Positions 57,801-64,000 of a stretch of DNA of 64,000 nt are shown one piece after another. The stretch's first letter is position 1; every line of letters starts with the position of its first letter. Source of the stretch: Odiellus spinosus. Its lineage: Eukaryota; Arthropoda; Arachnida; Opiliones; Phalangiidae. The stretch covers positions 9,054,200 through 9,118,199 of the forward strand of contig OY987232.1 of assembly GCA_963920705.1 (NCBI GenBank), written 5' to 3'. Both the position numbers and the translations under genes were made by a program. Under the pieces are notes generated by a model. It saw only the letters and a program-made list of their open reading frames with translations. It was not told the DNA's origin and ran no database searches.

Positions 57801-60800
57801 TCATTCCGCCCTTGCACCTCATTCCGCTCTTGCACCTCATTCCGCCCTTGCACCTCATTCCGCCCTTGCACCTCATTCCGCCCTTGCACCTCATTCCGCC
57901 CTTGCACCTCATTCCGCCCTTGCACCTCATTCCGCCCTTGCACCTCATTACGCCCTTGCACCTCATTACGCCCTTGCACCTCATTACGCCCTTGCATCTC
58001 ATCACGCCCTTGCATCTCATCACGCCCTTGCATCTCATCACGCCCTTGCATCTCATCACGCCCTTGCATCTCATCACGCCCTTGCATCTCATTACGCCCT
58101 TGCATCTCATTACGCCCTTGCATCTCATTACGCCCTTGCATCTCATTCCGCCCTTGCATCTCATTCCGCCCTTGCATCTCATTCCGCCCTTGCATCTCAT
58201 TCGGCCCTTGCATCTCATTCCGCCCTTGCATCTCATTCCGCCCTTGCATCTCATTCCGCCCTTGCATCTCATTCCGCCCTTGCATCTCATTCCGCCCTTG
58301 CATCTCATTCCGCCCTTGCACCTCATTCCGCCCTTGCACCTCATTCCGCCCTTGCACCTCATTCCGCCCTTGCACCTCATTCCGCCCTTGCACCTCATTC
58401 CGCCCTTGCACCTCATTCCGCCCTTGCACCTCATTCCGCCCTTGCACCTCATTCCGCCCTTGCACCTCATTCCGCCCTTGCATCTCATTCCGCCCTTGCA
58501 CCTCATTCCGCCCTTGCACCTCATTCCGCCCTTGCACCTCATTACGCCCTTGCACCTCATTACGCCCTGGCACCTCATTACGCCCTGGCACCTCATTACG
58601 CCCTGGCATCTCATTACGCCCTGGCATCTCATTACGCCCTGGCATCTCATTACGCCCTGGCATCTCATTACGCCCTGGCATCTCATTACGCCCTGGCATC
58701 TCATTACGCCCTGGCATCTCATTACGCCCTGGCATCTCATTGCGCCCTGGCATCTCATTGCGCCCTGGCACCTCATACCGCCCTGGCACCTCATACCGCC
58801 CTGGCACCTCATACCGCCCTGGCACCTCATACCGCCCTGGCATCTCATACCGCCCTGGCATCTCATTCCGCCCTGGCATCTCATACCGCCCTGGCATCTC
58901 ATTCCGCCCTGGCATCTCATTCCGCCCTGGCATCTCTTTCCGCCCTGGCATCTCTTTCCGCCCTGGCATCTCATTCCGCCCTGGCATCTCATTCCGCCCT
59001 TGCATCTCATTCCGCCCTTGCATCTCATTCCGCCCTTGCATCTCATTACGCCCTTGCACCTCATTACGCCCTTGCACCTCATTACGCCCTTGCACCTCAT
59101 TACGCCCTTGCATCTCATTACGCCCTTGCATCTCATTACGCCCTGGCACCTCATTACGCCCTTGCACCTCATTACGCCCTTGCACCTCATTACGCCCTTG
59201 CATCTCATTACGCCCTTGCATCTCATTACGCCCTTGCATCTCATTACGCCCTAGCATCTCATTACGCCCTAGCATCTCATTACGCCCTTGCATCTCATTA
59301 CGCCCTTGCATCTCATTACGCCCTTGCATCTCATACCGCCCTTGCATCTCATACCGCCCTTGCATCTCATACCGCCCTTGCATCTCATACCGCCCTTGCA
59401 TCTCATACCGCCCTTGCATCTCATACCGCCCTTGCATCTCATACCGCCCTTGCATCTCATACCGCCCTTGCATCTCATACCGCCCTTGCATCTCATACCG
59501 CCCTTGCATCTCATACCGCCCTTGCATCTCATACCGCCCTTGCATCTCATACCGCCCTTGCATCTCATACCGCCCTTGCATCTCATTACGCCCTTGCATC
59601 TCATTACGCCCTTGCATCTCATTACGCCCTTGCATCTCATTACGCCCTTGCATCTCATTACGCCCTTGCATCTCATTACGCCCATGCATCTCATTCCGCC
59701 CTTGCATCTCATTCCGCCCTTGCATCTCATACCGCCCTTGCATCTCATACCGCCCTTGCATCTCATACCGCCCTTGCATCTCATACCGCCCTTGCATCTC
59801 ATACCGCCCTTGCATCTCATACCGCCCTTGCATCTCATACCGCCCTTGCATCTCATTCCGCCCTTGCATCTCATACCGCCCTTGCATCTCATTACGCCCT
59901 TGCATCTCATTACGCCCTTGCATCTCATTACGCCCTTGCACCTCATTACGCCCTTGCACCTCATTACGCCTATGCACCTCATTACGCCCTTGCACCTCAT
60001 TACGCCCTTGCACCACATTACGCCCTTGCACCTCATTACGCCCTTGCACCTCATTACGCCCTTGCACCTCATTACGCCCTTGCACCTCATTACGCCCTTG
60101 CACCTCATTACGCCCTTGCACCTCATTACGCCCTTGCACCTCATTACGCCCTTGCACCTCATTCCGCCCTTGCACCTCATTCCGCCCTTGCACCTCATTC
60201 CGCCCTTGCACCTCATTCCGCCCTTGCACCTCATTCCGCCCTTGCATCTCATTCCGCCCTTGCATCTCATTCCGCCCTTGCATCTCATTCCGCCCTTGCA
60301 TCTCATTCCGCCCTTGCATCTCATTCCGCCCTTGCATCTCATTCCGCCCTTGCATCTCATTCCGCCCTTGCATCTCATTCCGCCCTTGCATCTCATTCCG
60401 CCCTTGCATCTCATTCCGCCCTTGCATCTCATTCCGCCCTTGCATCTCATTCCGCCCTTGCATCTCATTCCGCCCTTGCATCTCATTCCGCCCTTGCATC
60501 TCATTCCGCCCTTGCATCTCATTCCGCCCTTGCACCTCATTCCGCCCTTGCACCTCATTCCGCCCTTGCACCTCATTCCGCCCTTGCACCTCATTCCGCC
60601 CTTGCACCTCATTCCGCCCTTGCACCTCATTCCGCCCTTGCACCTCATTCCGCCCTTGCACCTCATTCCGCCCTTGCACCTCATTCCGCCCTTGCACCTC
60701 ATTCCGCCCTTGCACCTCATTCCGCCCTTGCACCTCATTCCGCCCTTGCACCTCATTCCGCCCTTGCACCTCATTCCGCCCTTGCACCTCATTCCGCCCT

Positions 60801-62940
60801 TGCACCTCATTCCGCCCTTGCACCTCATTCCGCCCTTGCACCTCATTCCGCCCTTGCACCTCATTCCGCCCTTGCACCTCATTCCGCCCTTGCACCTCAT
60901 TACGCCCTTGCACCTCATTACGCCCTTGCACCTCATTACGCCCTTGCACCTCATTACGCCCTTGCACCTCATCACGCCCTTGCATCTCATCACGCCCTTG
61001 CATCTCATCACACCCTTGCATCTCATCACGCCCTTGCATCTCATCACGCCCTTGCATCTCATTACGCCCTTGCATCTCATTACGCCCTTGCATCTCATTA
61101 CGCCCTTGCATCTCATTCCGCCCTTGCATCTCATTCCGCCCTTGCATCTCATTCCGCCCTTGCATCTCATTCGGCCCTTGCATCTCATTCGGCCCTTGCA
61201 TCTCATTCCGCCCTTGCATCTCATTCCGCCCTTGCATCTCATTCCGCCCTTGCATCTCATTCCGCCCTTGCATCTCATTCCGCCCTTGCACCTCATTCCG
61301 CCCTTGCACCTCATTCCGCCCTTGCACCTCATTCCGCCCTTGCACCTCATTCCGCCCTTGCACCTCATTCCGCCCTTGCACCTCATTCCGCCCTTGCACC
61401 TCATTCCGCCCTTGCACCTCATTCCGCCCTTGCATCTCATTCCGCCCTTGCACCTCATTCCGCCCTTGCACCTCATTCCGCCCTTGCACCTCATTACGCC
61501 CTTGCACCTCATTACGCCCTTGCACCTCATTACGCCCTTGCACCTCATTACGCCCTGCATCTCATTACGCCCTGGCATCTCATTACGCCCTGGCATCTCA
61601 TTACGCCCTGGCATCTCATTACGCCCTGGCATCTCATTACGCCCTGGCACCTCATACCGCCCTGGCACCTCATACCGCCCTGGCACCTCATACCGCCCTG
61701 GCACCTCATACCGCCCTGGCACCTCATACCGCCCTGGCATCTCATACCGCCCTGGCATCTCATTCCGCCCTGGCATCTCATACCGCCCTGGCATCTCATT
61801 CCGATCTGGCATCTCATTCCGCCCTGGCATCTCATTCCGCCCTGGCATCTCTTTCCGCCCTGGCATCTCATTCCGCCCTGGCATCTCATTCCGCCCTGGC
61901 ATCTCATTACGCAATGGCATCTCATTACGCCCTGGCATCTCATTACGCCCTGGCATCTCATTTCGCCCTGGCATCTCATTTCGCCCTGGCATCTCATTTC
62001 GCCCTGGCATCTCATTTTACCCTGGCATCTCATTACGCCCTGGCATCTCATTTCGCCCTGGCATCTCATTTCGCCCTGGCATCTCATTTCGCCCTGGCAT
62101 CTCATTACGCCCTGGCATCTCATTACGCCCTGGCATCTCATTACGCCCTGGCATCTCATTACGCCCTGGCATCTCATTACGCCCTGGCATCTCATTACGC
62201 CCTGGCATCTCATTACGCCCTGGCATCTCATTACGCCCTGGCATCTCATTACGCCCTGGCATCTCATACCGCCCTTGCATCTCATACCGCCCTTGCATCT
62301 CATACCGCCCTTGCATCTCATACCGCCCTTGCATCTCATACCGCCCTTGCATCTCATACCGCCCTTGCATCTCATACCGCCCTTGCATCTCATACCGCCC
62401 TTGCATCTCATACCGCCCTTGCATCTCATACCGCCCTTGCATCTCATTACGCCCTTGCTTCTCATTACGCCCTTGCTTCTCATTACGCCCTTGCATCTCA
62501 TTACGCCCTTGCATCTCATAACGCCCTTGCATCTCATTACGCCCTTGCATCTCATTACGCCCTTGCATCTCATTACGCCCTTGCATCTCATTACGCCCTT
62601 GCATCTCATTACGCCCTTGCATCTCGTTACGCCCTTGCATCTCGTTACGCCCTTGCATCTCGTTACGCCCTTGCATCTCGTTACGCCCTTGCATCTCGTT
62701 ACGCCCTTGCATCTCGTTACGCCCTTGCATCTCGTTACGCCCTTGCATCTCGTTACGCCCTTGCATCTCGTTACGCCCTTGCATCTCGTTACGCCCTTGC
62801 ATCTCGTTACGCCCTTGCATCTCGTTACGCCCTTGCATCTCGTTACGCCCTTGCATCTCGTTACGCCCTTGCATCTCGTTACGCCCTTGCATCTCGTTAC
62901 GCCCTTGCATCTCGTTACGCCCTTTTATCTCGTTACGCCC
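51831..62940 (+). repeat. Block C large unit 2 (11.1 kb, internally deleted)
   Basis: This is a tandem copy of the previous unit. The offset to unit 1 drops from 13662 to 10782 near 54.77 kb, a loss of about 2880 bp, which is 160 whole monomers. A run of five CTCGTTACG monomers at the end of unit 1 (51698-51787) is 18 monomers here (62623-62940). The breakpoints are approximate because the flanking monomers are alike. Confidence 0.78.
62623..62940 (+). repeat. Run of 18 CTCGTTACG variant monomers
   Basis: Eighteen consecutive monomers carry A-to-G at monomer position 7 (CTCGTTACG). The counterpart in unit 1 at 51698-51787 has five. The last monomer here is preceded by an unusual CCTTTTATC, which puts a TAA stop into the minus-strand KGVMRC frame. 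Confidence 0.9.
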
Positions 62941-63419
62941 TTGCATCTCATTACGACCTTGCATCTCATTACGACCTTGCATCTCATTACGCCCTTGCAT
63001 CTCATTACGCCCTTGCATCTCATTACGCCCTTGCATCTCATACCGCCCTTGCATCTCATACCGCCCTTGCACCTCATACCGCCCTTGCACCTCATACCGC
63101 CCTTGCACCTCATACCGCCCTTGCACCTCATACCGCCCTTGCACCTCATACCGCCCTGGCATCTCATACCGCCCTGGCATCTCATACCGCCCTGGCATCT
63201 CATACCGCCCTGGCATCTCATACCGCCCTGGCATCTCATACCGCCCTGGCATCTCATTACGCCCTGGCATCTCATTACGCCCTGGCACCTCATTACGCCC
63301 TGGCATCTCATTACGCCCTGGCATCTCATTACGCCCTGGCATCTCATTACGCCCTGGCATCTCATTACGATGTTCGTTAAAGAAAACTCGCTAGACCATC
63401 GCGACGAACTTACGTTGGT
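62925..63419 (-). CDS. Speculative minus-strand exon running into the satellite
   Basis: This is a motif-based candidate, not a recognised gene. Read on the minus strand, TTTTTTTACAG ends at 63420 with a CTCAC branch-point-like motif about 15 bases further upstream. This is a good metazoan-type acceptor. Starting at 63419, two of the three frames stop within about 30 bases. The third reads TNVSSSRWSSEFSLTNIV and passes directly into the satellite frame as hexapeptides VMRCQG, then VMRCKG. It stays open for 164 codons to a TAA near 62925 created by a variant monomer (CCTTTTATC on the plus strand). The repeat is open in five of six frames anyway, so only the first 18 codons and the acceptor carry weight. 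The first copy of a 27-bp direct repeat lies in this segment. No function is proposed, and chance is a real alternative. Confidence 0.15.
   Translation of the reverse strand, partial: TNVSSSRWSSEFSLTNIVMRCQGVMRCQGVMRCQGVMRCQGVMRCQGVMRCQGVMRCQGGMRCQGGMRCQGGMRCQGGMRCQGGMRCQGGMRCKGGMRCKGGMRCKGGMRCKGGMRCKGGMRCKGGMRCKGVMRCKGVMRCKGVMRCKVVMRCKVVMRCKGVTR
63340..63369 (+). other. Abrupt right edge of the satellite
   Basis: The last full monomers are near-consensus CCTGGCATCTCATTACG. The final monomer stops after monomer position 12 (CATCTCATTACG) and the next base starts unrelated AT-rich sequence (ATGTTCGTTAAAG). There is no zone of decayed monomers at the junction. Confidence 0.9.
63390..63416 (+). 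repeat. 27-bp direct repeat, copy 1
   Basis: An exact 27-bp sequence starting GCTAGACC and ending CTTACGTT, with a central palindrome TCGCGA. It lies 20 bp beyond the end of the satellite, and copy 2 starts 242 bp downstream. Neighbouring bases differ on both sides, so the match is exactly 27 bp. Confidence 0.95.
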
Positions 63420-63780
63420 CTGTAAAAAAATGTGAGTTTGTTTGTTTCTTCATCGGACCAGGATGTATGGTGCTACAGTAGGAAGAAAGAAAAAAAAATT
63501 CAAATTTCTAGAAACCTATTTCGAATTATTTTTTTCCCGTATAAATTTCTCCCTCTTAATATATCGGATTCGCTATAGATAGGAATGTTTAAACTTAATT
63601 ACGGCAAAATCCGAATTCGTATTCGCTGCTGGCTAGACCATCGCGACGAACTTACGTTAAATGTTAAGTTAAACACGACGCCATTTCAATAATTAAATTA
63701 CCTAGGCATAACGTTTATGCGATAAACTCGGGTTAAGGCCGTGTTAAAATTAAATAGAAAAGAAAATAGACGATACTCAC
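63420..63780 (-). other. Candidate 361-bp intron on the minus strand
   Basis: The minus-strand donor is CGA|GTGAGTATCG, with the first intron base at 63780. The acceptor is CATTTTTTTACAG|ACC, with the last intron base at 63420. The interval is AT-rich and contains the second copy of the 27-bp direct repeat (63632-63658). That copy itself carries a donor-like AACGTAAGT on this strand. If spliced, the frame ending HLENQGR joins in phase 0 to TNVSSSRW. AT-rich DNA can produce such signals by chance. Confidence 0.2.
63632..63658 (+). repeat. 27-bp direct repeat, copy 2
   Basis: This is identical to 63390-63416. The 215 bp between the copies have no terminal inverted repeats at their ends, so a simple transposon with target-site duplication is not supported. 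Confidence 0.95.
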
Positions 63781-63875
63781 TCGCCCTTGATTCTCCAAAT
63801 GGACGTTGATTCCATTTTCAGCAATGTTTCGCTGCTGCTGTGGCTGCTTCCGCTTTTGCGCCAATCAGAGTCCAT
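63781..63875 (-). CDS. Speculative upstream minus-strand exon, mixed evidence
   Basis: Two minus-strand frames are open up to the donor at 63780. One starts with ATG at 63875 in a good initiation context (AAAAATGG) and reads MDSDWRKSGSSHSSSETLLK, then 11 more residues to IKG. Unspliced it stops at TGA just inside the donor, and spliced to 63419 it stops after a few codons. The other frame, open from 63864, reads LAQKRKQPQQQRNIAENG followed by INVHLENQGR. It exits in phase 0 and is the one that would continue into the satellite-reading exon, but it has no ATG here and would need an exon outside the window. ENQGR equals a peptide of the satellite's own minus-strand frame, because bases 63782-63795 match a monomer variant. 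No protein family is recognised. Confidence 0.15.
63782..63795 (+). repeat. Isolated satellite monomer relict in the flank
   Basis: CGCCCTTGATTCTC is identical to a monomer variant seen inside the array at 227-240 and again near 5429-5442. It lies about 410 bp outside the array in the same orientation. Weaker similarity (CTCA before it, with a one-base gap) suggests a degraded full monomer. Confidence 0.7.
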
Positions 63876-64000
63876 TTTTGCTGATGCTGAGTTTATAATT
63901 TATTATTACACCGTTATATATTATTACACCCTTGTATATTATTACACCTTTGTATATTATTACACCCTTGTATATTATTACACCCTCATATTATTACACC
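63799..64000 (+). CDS. Small plus-strand ORF, open at the window end
   Basis: It starts with ATG at 63799 (CCAAATGG, fair initiation context) and stays open for 67 codons to the window edge. The N-terminus MDVDSIFSNV is followed by a hydrophobic stretch SLLLWLLPLL and RQSESIFADAEF, superficially like a signal peptide. The second 18-bp array then encodes hexapeptides of the form VYYYTL. The array is open in all three plus frames, so only the first ~33 codons are informative, and an open run of that length is common by chance. It overlaps the competing minus-strand exon candidate. I would not call it a gene without transcript evidence. Confidence 0.12.
   Translation, partial: MDVDSIFSNVSLLLWLLPLLRQSESIFADAEFIIYYYTVIYYYTLVYYYTFVYYYTLVYYYTLILLH
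63899..64000 (+). repeat. Second, AT-rich 18-bp array related to the main satellite
   Basis: The copies are 63899-63916 (TTTATTATTACACCGTTA), 63917-63934, 63935-63952, 63953-63970, a 16-bp copy at 63971-63986, and a partial copy from 63987 to the window edge. Consensus TATATTATTACACCCTTG aligns to CATCTCATTACGCCCTTG with 14/18 identity in the same orientation. The differences are C1T, C4A, C6T and G12A. All copies have CA where the main satellite has CG. The array continues beyond the window. Confidence 0.93.

Larger units (their letters stand above)
1..63369 (+). repeat. Main 18-bp satellite array, about 3,500 monomers
   Basis: The consensus monomer is CATCTCATTACGCCCTTG, repeated head to tail in one orientation with no unrelated insertion across the whole interval. 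It is 50% GC, but the plus strand is 13/18 pyrimidine with 7 C against 2 G, so strand asymmetry is strong. Common variants are CATACCG, CATTCCG, CATTTCG, CATTGCG, CATCACG (positions 8-10), CACCTC (position 3) and CCTGG, CCTCG or CCTAG (position 17). Monomers of 17 or 19 bp are rare and mark higher-order units. The array is open on the left and ends inside a monomer after ...CATTACG at 63369. The size, homogeneity and nested duplication fit eukaryotic satellite DNA (centromeric, pericentromeric or similar). The family and species are not recognised. Confidence 0.97.
36977..63369 (+). repeat. Satellite block C: two large units with CCCTAG markers
   Basis: Register is almost perfectly 18 bp throughout, with a 17-mer near 37780 and another near 61553. 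Typical variants are CATGGCG-free CATTACG and CATTCCG runs, long CACCTC runs, CATCACG runs, CATTACGG, CATCGCATT and CCCCTC groups, and CCTGG runs. CCCTAG monomers occur at about 38.39 (two), 40.09 (one), 42.30 (two), 43.21 (three), 45.52 (three), 48.40 (three), 52.05 (two), 53.73 (one), 56.28 (four) and 59.25 kb (two). After most of them the same order restarts: about three CATTACG monomers and then a long CATACCG run, which defines nested subunits of 0.9-3.7 kb. Confidence 0.88.
63370..63898. other. AT-rich island between two 18-bp arrays
   Basis: This sequence of about 530 bp contrasts sharply in composition with the 50% GC satellite. It holds A/T tracts (63490-63500, 63528-63536), a 27-bp direct repeat, a 14-bp satellite relict, candidate splice sites on the minus strand, and a small hairpin GCATAA-CGT-TTATGC at 63706-63720. 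A CAG/CTG-rich patch lies at 63829-63846. No tRNA, rRNA or transposase is seen. Confidence 0.85.

Noticed and set aside
1..63369. CRISPR array
   Set aside because: The repeats abut directly with no unique spacers.
1..63369. Telomeric repeat
   Set aside because: The unit is 18 bp and does not contain TTAGGG, TTAGG or TTTAGGG tracts.
1..63369. CENP-B box or known centromere motif
   Set aside because: No TTCG....A..CGGG pattern is present in the monomer or its common variants. A centromeric role cannot be inferred from a motif.
1..63369. G-quadruplex or i-motif array
   Set aside because: There is only one GGG per 18 bp on the minus strand, which gives 15-base loops. Stable structures are unlikely.
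63408..63413. GTAAGT on the minus strand in each 27-bp repeat as a real donor
   Set aside because: The purine-rich minus strand of the satellite offers no pyrimidine tract for a downstream acceptor, so an intron starting in copy 1 has no plausible end in the window.
36856..63435. An 8,859-codon plus-strand open frame and other giant frames (for example 16-6552 plus, 40253-51121 minus, 53897-61543 minus)
   Set aside because: An 18-bp period keeps the frame, and the consensus has stops in only one of six frames (TAA TGA in one minus frame). In no frame are the variable positions (3, 9, 10, 17) mainly synonymous, so there is no sign of protein constraint.
63432..63437. Plus-strand GTGAGT donor just before the stop of the giant plus frame
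   Set aside because: No good downstream acceptor keeps the frame open; those tried lead to stops within a few codons. It is likely chance.
63505..63514. Heat-shock-element-like TTTCTAGAAA
   Set aside because: It is a single inverted pair without the third adjoining unit, in AT-rich DNA. It is not enough to call a regulatory site.
63540..63546. TATAAAT as a plus-strand TATA box, and CCAAT at 63861
   Set aside because: Such short motifs are expected by chance in this AT-rich island, and no supported gene starts at a suitable distance.
63390..63658. Transposon flanked by a 27-bp target-site duplication
   Set aside because: The 215 bp between the copies have no terminal inverted repeats or coding capacity, and 27 bp is longer than usual target duplications.
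63370..63898. tRNA, rRNA or small RNA gene in the island
   Set aside because: No cloverleaf, box A/B pair or rRNA-like sequence could be seen. The only clear hairpin has a 6-bp stem (63706-63720).

Overview
The window is almost entirely one satellite DNA array. Positions 1 to 63369 are a single-orientation tandem array of an 18-bp monomer, consensus CATCTCATTACGCCCTTG, about 3,500 copies. It runs off the left edge of the window and stops abruptly at 63369. The rest (63370-64000) is an AT-rich island of about 530 bp with no monomer array, followed by the start of a second 18-bp array (TATATTATTACACCCTTG, 63899 to the window end). The second monomer is identical to the first at 14 of 18 positions. 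Array size, absence of ordinary genes, nested higher-order repeats and splice-like signals in the flank point to a eukaryotic chromosome, for example centromeric, pericentromeric or other heterochromatin. I cannot name the species or a published satellite family.

The main array has three blocks. Block A (1-7974) is almost perfectly phased 18-mers in long runs of one variant (CATTACG, CATACCG, CATTCCG, CCTGG, CACCTC and others), with internal duplications at offsets near 3.7 and 5.2 kb. Block B (7975-36976) is a higher-order repeat (HOR). Its subunits of about 0.4-2.7 kb are punctuated by 23 CCGACCTAG markers, nearly all followed a few monomers later by 19-bp monomers (CTCAATACC) in groups of two to five. 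It includes a tandem duplication of about 4 kb (about 10.7-18.66 kb) and successive units of about 5.4, 6.3 and 7.1 kb starting at 19.0, 24.39 and 30.67 kb. Block C (36977-63369) contains two large units: 38.16-51.83 kb (13.7 kb), and 51.83-62.94 kb, which is the same unit lacking about 2.9 kb, close to 160 whole monomers. Its subunits start at CCCTAG markers present in runs of one to four.

There is no convincing protein-coding gene in the array. Because 18 is a multiple of three and the consensus has stops in only one of six frames, enormous open frames appear on both strands (up to 8,859 codons). They are consequences of the repeat.

The right flank is the place to look for biology. On the minus strand it has a strong donor (GTGAGT, first base 63780) and a strong acceptor (TTTTTTTACAG, exon starting 63419). 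These would define a 361-bp intron. The downstream exon has only one open frame, and that frame runs into the satellite for about 164 codons. The upstream exon contains a 14-bp exact match to a satellite monomer variant. An exact 27-bp direct repeat lies 242 bp apart in the same island. These are hypotheses from motifs only. No rRNA, tRNA, transposase, CRISPR array or telomere repeat was found.
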